DNA from: an uncultured Rhodospirillales bacterium
Lineage (GTDB): Bacteria; Pseudomonadota; Alphaproteobacteria; Acetobacterales; Acetobacteraceae
NCBI GenBank assembly: GCA_903928895.1
Contig: CAIYSR010000129.1
Coordinates: 1 to 64,000 of the forward strand
DNA length: 64,000 nucleotides
Direction of reading: 5' to 3'
Shown here: piece by piece, positions 50,260-59,890 of the stretch
How the letters are laid out: each line of letters opens with the position of its first letter
How positions within the stretch are numbered: the first letter of the stretch is position 1
Notes under the pieces: model-generated
Database searches by the model: none
What the model was told of the DNA's origin: nothing
The model's input: the letters and a program-made list of their open reading frames with translations, nothing else
Program-made: the position numbers and the translations under genes

Positions 50260-52475
50260 ACCGATGGCCGCGCGATGCACCGGTCGCGCCAAACGTAACG
50301 GAGTGCGGCGCCCAGATGCCTGCCGAAACGGGGGCCGTCGCAGAGCGGGCTGGCTTTCACGCGTGCGCGCAATCCTGTTCGCAGCGCAGCCAGAGCGGAC
50401 AGGTCCGCGGCCCGCGCGATGGCCATCGCACGATACCCAGCCTGATCCGGCGCGACCCAGTCGCCCAGCCCGATATTGGCGAGGTGGCTCGCGGAGTGGC
50501 GCGAGGCGAAGATATCACCAGGCATCGTGATCACCGGTACTCCCATCCACAGCGCCTCGCAGGTCATCAGCCCGCCGGAATAGGGAAACGGATCCAGCAT
50601 GATGTCGATGTCGCCGTGTTGGGCGAGCAGGTCGCGATGCGGCGAACCGCCGCGCAGCTCGATCCGATCGGCTGCGATGCCGTGCGCGGCGAAGCCCGCG
50701 ACAACAGCCTCGCGTGTTGCGGGATCGCTCATCTGATGACACTTCATGACGAGCCGCGCGCCTTCGATCGATTGCAGTATCGTGGCCCAAACCTCGATCG
50801 TGGCAGGCGTGACTTTGGCGAGGTTGTTGAAGCAGCCGAAGGTGATCGCCCCGGTCCTCAGCGCAGGCAATGGAGCGACGTCGGGCGCGTAGGCCGGCGG
50901 GCTGTAGCACACATAACCGTCCGGCAGGCGGAGGAGCCGCTCAGTGTAAAAGGATTCGAAGCCAGCCGGCGTTTCGACGGCGTCCGAGAGAAACCAGTCC
51001 ATTTCTGCGAGGCCGGTGCTGTGGTTCTGCGAACCGACCCACTTTATTTGGACCGGAGCCAATCGTTCCGCGCAAAGCGGCAGATGACCCTGATCGCCAT
51101 AGCCGCCGAGATCGATCAGAATGTCGAGGGCCAGCGCGCGGATATGCTCCACCACCGCCGGACCGGCGGGCACCGTCCAGCTTGCCGCAAGGTGTCGGAA
51201 CCGGCGATTGATCGGATCGGCGCCATGTTCGGCTCCAATCGCGTGCAGCTCGAAAGCTTCGGGGTCAAGGTTTTCGAATCCGGCTATGGTGAGCCAACCA
51301 ACCGGATGGGTCTTGAGCGTGGATGACAGCAGACCAATCCGCAGCCGTCGTTCCGGGTCGGCAGGGGTGATCGGGGGTAGCAGAAGCTGCCTCGGCATGA
51401 TCCGCCCAGCGGATTCGGCCACATTGCGCAGATCGGCACCCGTGGTATCGGCGCAGTAGGGCAACGCGTTGCACAGGCTCCGCCACGCGAGGTGGGAACG
51501 GGGCTGTTCGGCGATGGCACGGCGGGCGATGTTGGCGCCTTCCTCCTGCCGACCCAGCGACACCAGCGCATTGGCAAGATTGTTGAGGAGCTCGGTGCGC
51601 GCGCCGTGCTGAGCGATGAGACCTTCGAGCGCGTCCGCAGCCTCCCGGTATCGATGCAGGCGGATCAAAGTTGCGGCCCGGTTGTTGCTCAGATCGAGCC
51701 GAATGCCCGGGTCCGTTGAATCGGGAAGCAGCGCGAGCGCCCTGTCGAATGCTGCGAGGGCCTCGGTGACCCGGTTGGCGCGCACCAGGCAGTGGGCGAG
51801 CGTGGCGACGGGGATGATCTCGCGCGGCTGTAGTGTGCTGGCAAGGATGAGATGATCGATCGCTTCGGCTCGCCGATCCAGCCGCTCGAAGCATAGTCCG
51901 AGGGCGGTCAGCACTGCCGCGTTGGTTGGATCGGCGCGCAGTACGCATTCCAACCGCCCCACCTCCTCGAGGCCACAACCGGCGGCGAAGGCAGCCTCGA
52001 CGCGGTGCTGTGCGAAGGTGATGGTGTCTGGCGCCAAGCATTGCGCCTGGGCGAATGCGGACTCTGCGGCAAGCGCGTCATGGCTCAGCAGCAGCGACAT
52101 CCCCAGCGCATCCCATGCTTCCGGCAGATCGGGGGCGACGCCGCAACATTGCAATAAGAGACTCTGCGCTTGGCCGACCTTTCCCTCAGCCATCCGCATG
52201 ACACCCAGAGCCAGCAAGGCCTCAGGTCGGCGCGGATTGCGTTCGAGCACCGTCTCGTAGGCGATGATTGCTTGCGCGGTTTCGCCTTGGCGCCTGTAGG
52301 ACTCGGCAAGACGCAGCGGGGCTTCGTCCCAGAACGGCAGCCGTTCCGACAGGCTGGCCATCAGCCCGCGCGCGGCGGGCTCGTCGCCGCACCGATCCGC
52401 ATCAAGCGCGGCATTGAGCTGGGCGGTTGGAGCCGATAGTGCCGATCGTCGGTCAAGCACTGCCTCGTCACGCAT
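50256..52475 (-). CDS. TPR-containing SPINDLY/O-GlcNAc-transferase-type glycosyltransferase (GT41)
   Basis: 739 residues. The first about 340 are TPR helices (ALLALGVMRMAEGKVGQAQSLLLQ, LTALGLCFERLDRRAEAIDHLIL and several more). The rest is the GT41 catalytic region: LRIGLLSSTLKTHPVGWLT, DILIDLGGYGDQGHLPL, QIKWVGSQNHSTGLAEMDWF, ITFGCFNNLAKVTPATIEVW, and DIMLDPFPYSGGLMTCEALW with PVITMPGDIFASRHSASHL. Such proteins attach sugars to Ser/Thr and in alphaproteobacteria modify flagellin. It sits between the TPR-methyltransferase and the GT2 gene with 8- and 4-base overlaps. Confidence 0.87.
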   Translation of the reverse strand: MRDEAVLDRRSALSAPTAQLNAALDADRCGDEPAARGLMASLSERLPFWDEAPLRLAESYRRQGETAQAIIAYETVLERNPRRPEALLALGVMRMAEGKVGQAQSLLLQCCGVAPDLPEAWDALGMSLLLSHDALAAESAFAQAQCLAPDTITFAQHRVEAAFAAGCGLEEVGRLECVLRADPTNAAVLTALGLCFERLDRRAEAIDHLILASTLQPREIIPVATLAHCLVRANRVTEALAAFDRALALLPDSTDPGIRLDLSNNRAATLIRLHRYREAADALEGLIAQHGARTELLNNLANALVSLGRQEEGANIARRAIAEQPRSHLAWRSLCNALPYCADTTGADLRNVAESAGRIMPRQLLLPPITPADPERRLRIGLLSSTLKTHPVGWLTIAGFENLDPEAFELHAIGAEHGADPINRRFRHLAASWTVPAGPAVVEHIRALALDILIDLGGYGDQGHLPLCAERLAPVQIKWVGSQNHSTGLAEMDWFLSDAVETPAGFESFYTERLLRLPDGYVCYSPPAYAPDVAPLPALRTGAITFGCFNNLAKVTPATIEVWATILQSIEGARLVMKCHQMSDPATREAVVAGFAAHGIAADRIELRGGSPHRDLLAQHGDIDIMLDPFPYSGGLMTCEALWMGVPVITMPGDIFASRHSASHLANIGLGDWVAPDQAGYRAMAIARAADLSALAALRTGLRARVKASPLCDGPRFGRHLGAALRYVWRDRCIARPSV

Positions 52476-53907
52476 TGGGGCTTGCCTTGCGCGCGGCGAT
52501 GATCAGTCCGGCGACTGGCGCCCCGCCTTCCATCCGCAACGTCTCGGCGCGTAGGGCAATTTCATCGAATCCGGTCCGCTCCAGACAGTCATGGACGTAC
52601 TGAGCGTGGTGGACGTAGCGCCCCTGCGCCTCAAGCCGCCAGCCGGGTTCTGTGCCGACAAGGTCTTCCTCGACATTGCAGACCAGCCATCCTTCCGGGC
52701 GGAGCGCGCGGTGCACGGAAGCGAACACGCCATCGAGGGTTCCGAAATAGCAGAACACGTCGCCCCCGAGAATCGTGTCCCAGCTTCCCGCGGTCTGTCC
52801 GAGGAACATGGCGAGATCGGCGACCGCGAGATCATCATAGACATTCTTGTCCTGCGCCTTTGCGATCATGTTCTCGGAGACGTCGACACCTGTCAGGTGG
52901 GTCATCGGCAATCCGGCGACGAGCAGTCCGACCAGGCCGGTGCCGCAACCGAGGTCAAGCACTTCGCCCAGCGAGGCGATTTGACCCTCGTCGATTAACC
53001 CGGCCAGCGTGTCGTGGATTTCGCCAGGGACGCGGTAGCCGAGTTGGATGAGATGCTCGTCGAAGTTGTCAGCATAGCCGTCAAAGACTGCCTCGAGGTA
53101 CGAGGGCGGCGCCCTTACCGCACCGGGCAGAAGGCCGGCGGCGCGGACAAGGTGGCGCACATACGGATCCTCGGGGGCCAAGCGCAGCGCGTCCTGATAG
53201 TGCTCGGCGGCCTCGTCATGTCGGCCGAGCTTGCTGAGGGCGTGGCCGAGCAGGCCGAATATGCAGGCGTCTGCCAGACCATCGCGCCGCGCGTTCAGTC
53301 CGAGCGCGAGCGCCCGCTCGAACTGGCGCGCCTGCATGGCGGCCATCATCGCGGCGAGGCGCAGCCTGGGGTCGAGCGGGACATTGGCGATGGCGGCGTC
53401 ATGGACAGCTGTCGCGGCATCGCCATCGCCGAGTCGGGTCATGACCTCGGCCAATCCGCGCCAGGCAGCACCGAGGGTGGGGGCGTGACGAACGGCGTCG
53501 TCAAGACAGGCTGCGGCTTCATCCAGCCGGTCGAGCTCGATCATCACGAGCCCTAGCATCGCCTTGGCCCGGGCATCCCGCGGCGCGAGCAGGGCGGCCT
53601 CGGCGGCGTCGGCGGCCGCTCCGATGTGATCGTCGATGCGAGAACGGGCTTCGGCACGAAGCAGCCGCAGGGCCGCGGACGCCGGAGCCCGGTCGATGGC
53701 GCGGTCAAGGATACGGAAGGCATCCGCGAGCTGTCCTTCCGCCAGGCACAGCCGGGCCTCGATTTCGTCAGCCTCGGACGCGTGTGGGGCGTTGTGACGC
53801 AGCGCGGCGATGACTGTTCGAGCGGCGTCGAGCCGACCGCCCCGGAGCAGGTGACCGGCCTGCTGCGCGAGGGTTGTGGTAAGGTCGGCAGCGGTGGGTA
53901 AAAGCAT
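52468..53907 (-). CDS. TPR-repeat SAM-dependent methyltransferase
   Basis: 479 residues from ATG 53907, with AAAGGAGTCATGCG before it. Residues about 15–250 are TPR-like helices (LLRGGRLDAARTVIAAL, DACIFGLLGHALSKLGRHDEAAEHYQDALR in two parts). The C-terminal class I methyltransferase has EVLDLGCGTGLVGLLVAG at about 315, VDVSENMIAKAQ, ILGGDVFCYFGTLDGVF and RPEGWLVCNVEEDLV. Similar TPR-methyltransferases go with OGT-type genes and may modify the glycan or the protein. It lies 46 bases downstream of flaF and overlaps the OGT-type gene by 8 bases. Confidence 0.85.
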   Translation of the reverse strand: MLLPTAADLTTTLAQQAGHLLRGGRLDAARTVIAALRHNAPHASEADEIEARLCLAEGQLADAFRILDRAIDRAPASAALRLLRAEARSRIDDHIGAAADAAEAALLAPRDARAKAMLGLVMIELDRLDEAAACLDDAVRHAPTLGAAWRGLAEVMTRLGDGDAATAVHDAAIANVPLDPRLRLAAMMAAMQARQFERALALGLNARRDGLADACIFGLLGHALSKLGRHDEAAEHYQDALRLAPEDPYVRHLVRAAGLLPGAVRAPPSYLEAVFDGYADNFDEHLIQLGYRVPGEIHDTLAGLIDEGQIASLGEVLDLGCGTGLVGLLVAGLPMTHLTGVDVSENMIAKAQDKNVYDDLAVADLAMFLGQTAGSWDTILGGDVFCYFGTLDGVFASVHRALRPEGWLVCNVEEDLVGTEPGWRLEAQGRYVHHAQYVHDCLERTGFDEIALRAETLRMEGGAPVAGLIIAARKASPNA

Positions 53908-53953
53908 CGCATGACTCCTTTTGAGTCCGGCTGGGGCGATCGACCGATGTGGG

Positions 53954-54301
53954 TCAGGCGCGGTTTGCCAGGCCTGCGGCGAGATCGGCATTCACAGCGA
54001 TGAGGAAGTCGATATCCGGCGCCGGGCGATCCACCTCGCGCTGCACCGCCAATCCGACCGACACGATCGAGGCCTTCAATCGCGCTGGCAGGGCGTTGTC
54101 CGGATCGCGTACCAGGTCGATCACCGCGCTCCACAAGCGGTTCGTGTCGGACAGCGCACGGACCAGGGGCAATGCACCGCCGTCACGCGACTGGCGAAGA
54201 GCGGCGTTGGCGCGGAGGAACAAGTCCGCCTCCTGGTCGCGCAGGCTTCGGAAGCCTTGCGCGGCCGCATACGCACGGGAGGCTTTGGCATGGGATGACA
54301 T
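53954..54301 (-). CDS. flaF: Flagellar biosynthesis regulator FlaF
   Basis: 115 residues from ATG 54301 with AAGGAAAACCCG before it. It matches FlaF: MSSHAKASRAYAAAQGFRSL at the start, LFLRANAALRQSRDGGALPLVRAL, NRLWSAVIDLVRDPDNALPA and LKASIVSVGLAVQREVD. FlaF is needed for flagellin secretion or export in alphaproteobacteria and opposes FlbT. Order fliC–flbT–flaF on one strand is the usual arrangement. Confidence 0.9.
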   Translation of the reverse strand: MSSHAKASRAYAAAQGFRSLRDQEADLFLRANAALRQSRDGGALPLVRALSDTNRLWSAVIDLVRDPDNALPARLKASIVSVGLAVQREVDRPAPDIDFLIAVNADLAAGLANRA

Positions 54302-54336
54302 CGGGTTTTCCTTGTCACTCTGAAGACGGGACAAAC

Positions 54337-54795
54337 TCAGGCATCGGCCGTGGCGAACGGTCTTCGTCTGGTCTGAGGGATTTGTTCGGGCGGCGTGATC
54401 GTGGACCGGCCGAGCACGGAATCTTCGTGACGCATGATCCGGCGGACCAGCTTCAATGCCTGATAGCAATTGTCGTCTTCGGCGGCGGCGAGAGCTTTGT
54501 CGAGAATCTCCCGAGCCAACGCCGACGTTGTCGAATCCTTGAAGGCATTGATGAATTCACGCGCCGCGACAAGGCCGTGGACCCGCTCGTCGGGAGTGCC
54601 GATATAGGCCGATTGCAGGGCGAAATAGACGCGCCGGGCGGGCGAATCAACGTCGTCCGGCGCCATGATCTGCTTGCCAAACAGGAAGCGGGCGTGGGCG
54701 GTCAGTTCAAGGCGGGTTTTGGTCCGAAAACGGATCGGTGCGCCGTTGACGATCATAACCTCGCCTGCGCGCAGCTCAAGCACGAGCGTCGACAT
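54337..54795 (-). CDS. flbT: Flagellin mRNA regulator FlbT
   Basis: 152 residues from ATG 54795, with GAGGAGAGTGAGCCT before it. FlbT features are LVLELRAGEVMIVNGAPIRF, ARFLFGKQIMAPDDVDSPAR and RVYFALQSAYIGTPDERV. In Caulobacter FlbT acts on the 5' untranslated flagellin mRNA. Here it lies between flagellin and flaF. The C-terminal 25 residues (TITPPEQIPQTRRRPFATAD) look disordered. Confidence 0.92.
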   Translation of the reverse strand: MSTLVLELRAGEVMIVNGAPIRFRTKTRLELTAHARFLFGKQIMAPDDVDSPARRVYFALQSAYIGTPDERVHGLVAAREFINAFKDSTTSALAREILDKALAAAEDDNCYQALKLVRRIMRHEDSVLGRSTITPPEQIPQTRRRPFATADA

Positions 54796-54885
54796 AGGCT
54801 CACTCTCCTCGGGTACCTCACGCAACGGCGAGGTGGTTGCGGGCGGGCGCACCTTTTGTTCGCCCGATCGCACTGGTCGGTGCCG

Positions 54886-55740
54886 TTACTTGAACAGGCT
54901 GAGCAAGGACTGCGGCGCCTGATTGGCGATGGAGAGAGACTGGGTGCCAAGCTGCTGTCGGATCTGCAATGACTGGAGCTTGGCCGATTCCTTGGCAAGG
55001 TCAGCGTCGATCAGGGCACCGAGGCCGTTGTTCAACGCGTCCATCTTGTCGCTGTTGTAGCTCACCTGGTTGGCCACGTATTTGTAGGCGGAACCATAGG
55101 TGTTCATCGCAGTGCCCAGCTTGTTGAGCTGGTTGATGAAGGTCGCGCCGGAGGCCGTGCCGATCAGGCTCGCGACCGTCGCGGCGCCGTTCAACTGGGT
55201 GCTGGTGAAGGACACGCTCGCCATGAAGGCCGAGCCGCTATAGGTCGCGATGCCATAGGTCGCCGCAACTTCGTTGCGCACCACAGCGACACTTCCGAAG
55301 CCGCTGGCGCCACCGACATCGCCCACGAGGGTTTTGCCGCTGTAGCTCGCATCCTGGAAGAAGCTTTTCATGTTCGAGACCAGCGACTTGAACTGCTGGA
55401 TATACTGCGCCCGCTGGGTGCCCTGGGTGTTGCTGTCGGCCAGCTTCACCAACACGTTGCGGGCATCCGACATGGTGTTGGAGACGTTGTTCAGGGCGGT
55501 ATTGGTGGTGGAGAGGAGACCCTGCACGTTGCCGAGCTGTTGGTTGGCGCTGGTGAGGGCGTTGACATCCGATCGGACCCGCTGGGCCACGGCATACGCC
55601 GCGCCGTCATCGGTCGCGTCGGCCACGCGATAGCCGGTGGAGATGTGTTTCTGAGTCGCCTGCAGCGCATTGTTGGTGGCATTGAGGGACTGGAGGGCGA
55701 TGGTGGCGCCCATGTTGGTATTGACGGAGTTCAGAGGCAT
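54886..55740 (-). CDS. fliC: Flagellin
   Basis: 284 residues, short as in many alphaproteobacterial flagellins. The conserved N-terminal D0/D1 helices read NTNMGATIALQSLNATNNAL, TQKHISTGYRVADATDDGAA and AVAQRVRSDV; the C-terminal D1/D0 has DADLAKESAKLQSLQIRQQL and IANQAPQSLLSLFK. The middle (about 145–215) is Ser/Thr/Ala-rich with many possible O-glycosylation sites, fitting the sugar-transferase genes downstream. FlbT and FlaF follow on the same strand. The 130-base upstream gap holds a near sigma-54 match (GGCAC–TGC) with spacing one base too short, so the promoter is uncertain. Confidence 0.96.
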   Translation of the reverse strand: MPLNSVNTNMGATIALQSLNATNNALQATQKHISTGYRVADATDDGAAYAVAQRVRSDVNALTSANQQLGNVQGLLSTTNTALNNVSNTMSDARNVLVKLADSNTQGTQRAQYIQQFKSLVSNMKSFFQDASYSGKTLVGDVGGASGFGSVAVVRNEVAATYGIATYSGSAFMASVSFTSTQLNGAATVASLIGTASGATFINQLNKLGTAMNTYGSAYKYVANQVSYNSDKMDALNNGLGALIDADLAKESAKLQSLQIRQQLGTQSLSIANQAPQSLLSLFK

Positions 55741-55872
55741 GGCGAGTTTTCCTACGTGCCCAAGCGATGAAGCATGCCCCCGCGGTTTTTGCGGGCGTGG
55801 CAGGAGTGTGCCGGGAAGTTCTTAACCGGCGATGAAAGGTGAGCGGATTTTCCACCCCGAAACAGGAGATAT

Positions 55873-56964
55873 TCAGCCGCCGCCGACGAGAACCGAGGCA
55901 AGCGAAAGCGAACGCAAGGTTCCCAACAACTGGTAGGATGCCTGGAGCTGGGTTTGCGTGGCGGTCAGATGTGACAGGGTTGCCGCCATGTCGACGTCCT
56001 GCACGTTGGAAATCTGACCCTGCAGGGCCGTGACGGTGTCGCCCAGGTTCTGCCGCCTTGCCTCGAGTGCAGCCTGACGGTTGCCCATGACACCGGCGTC
56101 GCCGTTCAGCGCGGAAATCGCGTCGCCCAAGCTGGTGTGGGTGTCCTGCACGAGCTGCCCCAGTCCTGGCGCTCCGGCCTGGCCACTGGACAGCGCGCCG
56201 ATGGTGGCCAGCGCGCGCAGGATGTCGCGGATGTAGGAGCCGGTGGTCGAACTCCCGCTGGAGCCAATATCTCCGTTGGCGCTGGCAAGAAGTCCCGTCG
56301 GTATCGGCGCGCTGGAGCCATCGGCGACGAGGGGGCGCGTGACTTGCAGCGCGGCGGCTGGCTGCGATAGCGCCGCGGAGAAGGGCGAAACGCCCGGCGC
56401 ATTGGACGCCGCCGCGGCGAGGGTACTGGCGATCGTCGCCGCCGCGCCGCCGATCGCGAGCGTGCCGACGGTGGTGGCGATGCCTGTCACCAGACCGCTG
56501 GAAAGGATGTCCCCTGGAACCGGAGGGTTGGCGCTATCGGTGCCCGCGAAGACGTAGACGTCGCCGAACTTGCTGTTCAGCAGTCCCGCTACCTGGGTGA
56601 GTGAATCGCGCGCGCTCGCTGCGGTCGCGTCGATGGCGGTTGCGTTCACGCCATTGAGCGCGGCGGTGGAGGCGAAGAACTGGCTTGCGATGTCGCTGAT
56701 CTGGGACAGGGCCGACTGGGCGGTTTGCATCTGCCCGGCCGCCGACTGGGTGTCCGCCTGCCATGTCTGTACCTCGCCGAGCGCCGCACCAAGCGAGAGA
56801 GAGACCGAGGCCCCGCTGCCCAAACCGGCAAGGGTGTCGGATACCAGCCCGTCGCCGGCCTGACGGGTGAGCGCATCCAGCTGACGGCGCACCGAGGCGG
56901 CGTCGCTGACCACATGAGACAAGGTGCTGTTGCCGAAGGTCAGGCTCGCTGTACCGATTTGCAC
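55873..56964 (-). CDS. flgL: Flagellar hook-associated protein FlgL
   Basis: 363 residues of the flagellin/HAP3 family. N-terminal helix STLSHVVSDAASVRRQLDALTRQ, then ADTQSAAGQMQTAQSALSQISDIASQ in two parts, and C-terminal coiled helix QGQISNVQDVDMAATLSHLTATQTQ in two parts. FlgL joins hook-associated FlgK to the flagellin filament. The start is 15 bases after flgK, in the order flgE–flgK–flgL, which is conserved. Confidence 0.88.
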   Translation of the reverse strand: MQIGTASLTFGNSTLSHVVSDAASVRRQLDALTRQAGDGLVSDTLAGLGSGASVSLSLGAALGEVQTWQADTQSAAGQMQTAQSALSQISDIASQFFASTAALNGVNATAIDATAASARDSLTQVAGLLNSKFGDVYVFAGTDSANPPVPGDILSSGLVTGIATTVGTLAIGGAAATIASTLAAAASNAPGVSPFSAALSQPAAALQVTRPLVADGSSAPIPTGLLASANGDIGSSGSSTTGSYIRDILRALATIGALSSGQAGAPGLGQLVQDTHTSLGDAISALNGDAGVMGNRQAALEARRQNLGDTVTALQGQISNVQDVDMAATLSHLTATQTQLQASYQLLGTLRSLSLASVLVGGG

Positions 56965-56979
56965 GGTGGATCTCCCTCG

Positions 56980-58500
56980 CTACTGCACGCTTTGCAGGAG
57001 CTGTGTCCAGAGCGACTGCATGGTCGTGATGATCTTGGCGTTGGCGGCGTAGGCATTTTGAAGCTGCACCATCTGGGCGAGCTCGGTATCCATGTTGACG
57101 CCTGAACTTTGCGCCAACGCCTGCTGCAGGGCCTTCTGCGTATCTCCGCTGGCCGTCGCGGTGTTGCCCGCATCGGCGGCGTCGGCGGCCTGCCCGGCAA
57201 GCAGCGCCGTGGCGAAGGCCCCAAGTCCGGAGGGGCTCGCGATCGGCGAAGACAAAGTGCCGTTCGGCCCCATCGCCGTGAGAACCGGCGCCGGTTGGGC
57301 TGTGCCTGGGGCAATGGCGGCGGTGAACGCGAAGTCGAGCACCCGCGTGATCATCGTGGTAAAACCTGCCGGGCCGCCGGGCGGGTTGGGGGCGAAGGCG
57401 CTGGCTCCGCCGGCGGCGATCGGGCTGGTTCCGTCGCGCACCAACCCGGGCTGGGCGAGGACTGCCGGATTGACCGTGATGGTGCCGGCGAAGCCGACAT
57501 AGGCCGCCTGACGCGGCGCGACCGCGGCCGCGGTCGGCACCGTGCCACCAGGATCAGTGAACAGGGTCAGTCCCTGGGCCGAGAACCGCGTGGCCATGGT
57601 CTGGGCGAATTCGTCGAGCGAGCCTTGATAGGTGGGCAAGGTGGTGTCGCGCAGCGTGACCGCGGCGCCGATGGCGCCGGAGGTCAACGAGGGCGTGACA
57701 TCCTGGCCATGCAAGGTGACCGCCGGCACGCCCCCGCCGGGGTAGAACGAGGCCGCACCAAGCGTGGCCGGTGCCAGCGCCAGCCCGTGGCTGCCGTCGG
57801 TCGGCAGTTGCAGGCCGCTGGCGGTCAGCACCGTCATGTCCCCGTTGGGCTGCGTGATGAAGCGCAGGCCGAGCAGCCGGGAGGCGTCCTGCGCGGCGGC
57901 ATCGCGCTGGTTTTCCAGATCGGCCGTGCTGCCACCGACGCCGCGGACCTGGATGATCTGCCGGCTCAATCCGCCGATCGCCTGCAGATCGGAGTTCAGG
58001 GTGCGGATATCCGCGCCCATGCCATCCTGGGCGGCCTGACGTTCCTGCAGGATGGCGGCGGCCGTTGCGTGAAGTTGCTCGGTCAGCGCCTGCGCCTGAT
58101 CCACGACGGCCTGCTGCTGCGGCGTGGAGGCCGGATCGGTCAGCAGCGTGGCGAAGCTGTCGCGCAGCTTGCCGACCAGTGCCGTCAGATCGCCCCCCGC
58201 ACCTGGCTTCCCCTGCACCTGGTCGATCCGAGCAAGCGCGTCGGATCGCGTTGTATCGTGGCCAACGGCGCCGTTCTGGGTTGCGAGCTGCGACTGCAGC
58301 GCCGCGTCGAGATCGCGCACGGTGAGCCCGGCCCGCACGCCGAGCGGCAGTCCGCCAGCATCGAGCGCGGTTTGCTGGTGGCTCTCGTGGATGTAGCCGG
58401 GGGTGTTGGCATTGGCGATGTTCTGCGAGATCACCGCGAGGTTGCGGTTGGTGTTGGCAATGCCGGAGAGGGCGATGGACAGCGGGTCAACGAGCGACAT
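56980..58500 (-). CDS. flgK: Flagellar hook-associated protein FlgK
   Basis: 506 residues. It begins SIALSGIANTNRNLAVISQNIANANTPGYIHESH in two parts, the N-terminal flagellar rod/hook signature, and ends LAQMVQLQNAYAANAKIITTMQSLWTQLLQS in two parts, the C-terminal D0 helix. The middle is a Gly/Ala/Thr-rich variable domain. FlgK caps the hook. It lies 15 bases after flgE. Confidence 0.94.
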   Translation of the reverse strand: MSLVDPLSIALSGIANTNRNLAVISQNIANANTPGYIHESHQQTALDAGGLPLGVRAGLTVRDLDAALQSQLATQNGAVGHDTTRSDALARIDQVQGKPGAGGDLTALVGKLRDSFATLLTDPASTPQQQAVVDQAQALTEQLHATAAAILQERQAAQDGMGADIRTLNSDLQAIGGLSRQIIQVRGVGGSTADLENQRDAAAQDASRLLGLRFITQPNGDMTVLTASGLQLPTDGSHGLALAPATLGAASFYPGGGVPAVTLHGQDVTPSLTSGAIGAAVTLRDTTLPTYQGSLDEFAQTMATRFSAQGLTLFTDPGGTVPTAAAVAPRQAAYVGFAGTITVNPAVLAQPGLVRDGTSPIAAGGASAFAPNPPGGPAGFTTMITRVLDFAFTAAIAPGTAQPAPVLTAMGPNGTLSSPIASPSGLGAFATALLAGQAADAADAGNTATASGDTQKALQQALAQSSGVNMDTELAQMVQLQNAYAANAKIITTMQSLWTQLLQSVQ

Positions 58501-58515
58501 CGCTCACCGTCCCGT

Positions 58516-59826
58516 TCAGCGCTTCAAATCCAGTGTTTGTTGCAGCATGTCGTCGGCGGTGGTGATCATCTTGGCGTTGGCCGAATAGGCGCGCTGGGCG
58601 ACGATGAGGCGGGTGAACTCCGTGGCGATGTCGACGTTGGATTGTTCGATCGAACCGGTGACGATGTTGCCGGCACCGCTCGTGCCGGCGGTATTGGCGA
58701 GCGCGGTGCCCGATTCGTTGGTCGCCGTGAAGGACTGGCCGTCCTCGCGCTGCAACCCGTCGGGATTGTTGAACATCATCACCGGCACCTGGGCGATCGA
58801 GCGCGACTGGCCATTGTCGTAGTTGACGATGACGCGGCCTGAACTGTCGGTCGAGACACTGCTGAAACTGCCAGGCGGCACGCCGTTCTGGGTCAGTCCG
58901 CGCAGGGTATAGCTGGAGCCTGCATATTGGGTGACGCCGGTGGACTGGCCGTAGATGCCCATGTCGAGCGTCACGGGCTGCGCCCCATTGCCGAAATTCG
59001 CGCTGAAGGTAAGGCTCGCCGGGCTGCCCAGGGTGAAGGGCGTGACGGCCACGGTGCCGGTCGCAGCGCCGATGCTGCCGACTGTGCCGTCTGGTACCGG
59101 ATTGCCGCTCGCGGTTGGACCGAACGTCACCTGCGCCGAGCCGACCGCAGGTGCGGCGATGTCGTCGGGCACGTTGAGTGCGACGGTCCAGGTGTTCGCT
59201 GCCGTTTGTGACCAGTTCAGCACCACGGTGTGGGCGGTGCCAAGGCTGTCATAGATGTTGACCTGTGACGTTACGCCGGTGGGGCTCGCTGGGGTGGCGG
59301 GCAGATTGGCGGAAAGGGTCACCTGCGTGGTCGGCACCGGCCGATCGATCGTCTGCGTCACCTGGATTGGTGTGATGGCGTTCTGGTTGACCAGACCGGT
59401 CACGGGGTCGACCGTCCACCCATTGAGGTATTCGCCGGCGCTGTTGGTGATGAAGCCGCTCCGGTTGAGGCTGAAATCGCCGGCACGGGTGAAATGCGGG
59501 ATATTGGAGAAGGTCGGCGTCGCGCCGGCGAGGGAGGCGACGTGGCTGACCGGGAAGAAGCCCTGGCCGGTCAACGCCATTGCCAGCGCATTGCTTGACT
59601 GCGACAACGTGCCTTGCACCGAATTGGTGTAGTGCGGTCGGGTGACCACCGAGCCTGGACTGTTGATGTTGGCGCTGCTTTCGGTGAGATAGTCGACGAA
59701 CGTCGTCTCGACTCCCTTGTAGCCGACCGTCTGGCTGTTCGCGATGTTGTCGCTGATATTGCCGAACGCGGCTGACTGCGCGCCGAGGCCGGTGATCGCC
59801 GTATTCATTGCGCCGAACAGACTCAT
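58516..59826 (-). CDS. flgE: Flagellar hook protein FlgE
   Basis: 436 residues from ATG 59826. The N-terminus is FGAMNTAITGLGAQSAAFGN then ISDNIANSQTVGYKG, followed by LTGQGFFPVSHV and TRAGDFSLNRSGFITNSAGEYLNGW. The end IEQSNVDIATEFTRLIVAQRAYSANAKMI (split) is the standard FlgE tail. The protein is secreted through the flagellar type III apparatus to build the hook. A sigma-54-type promoter 65–80 bases upstream probably drives flgE–flgK–flgL. It diverges from fliK. Confidence 0.95.
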   Translation of the reverse strand: MSLFGAMNTAITGLGAQSAAFGNISDNIANSQTVGYKGVETTFVDYLTESSANINSPGSVVTRPHYTNSVQGTLSQSSNALAMALTGQGFFPVSHVASLAGATPTFSNIPHFTRAGDFSLNRSGFITNSAGEYLNGWTVDPVTGLVNQNAITPIQVTQTIDRPVPTTQVTLSANLPATPASPTGVTSQVNIYDSLGTAHTVVLNWSQTAANTWTVALNVPDDIAAPAVGSAQVTFGPTASGNPVPDGTVGSIGAATGTVAVTPFTLGSPASLTFSANFGNGAQPVTLDMGIYGQSTGVTQYAGSSYTLRGLTQNGVPPGSFSSVSTDSSGRVIVNYDNGQSRSIAQVPVMMFNNPDGLQREDGQSFTATNESGTALANTAGTSGAGNIVTGSIEQSNVDIATEFTRLIVAQRAYSANAKMITTADDMLQQTLDLKR

Positions 59827-59890
59827 GCCGAATGCTCCACAGGATCGGGACCGCCCGCCATGGGGGGCGGTGGCTGCTGGTGGGGTGTTC

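Noticed and set aside
54846-54868. Terminator between flagellin and flbT
   Set aside because: A 6-bp GC hairpin exists (CGGGCG/CGCCCG) but has an 11-base loop and no T-run.
55741-55872. Sigma-54 promoter upstream of flagellin
   Set aside because: The best match has only nine bases between GG and GC where ten are required, so it was not listed as a feature.
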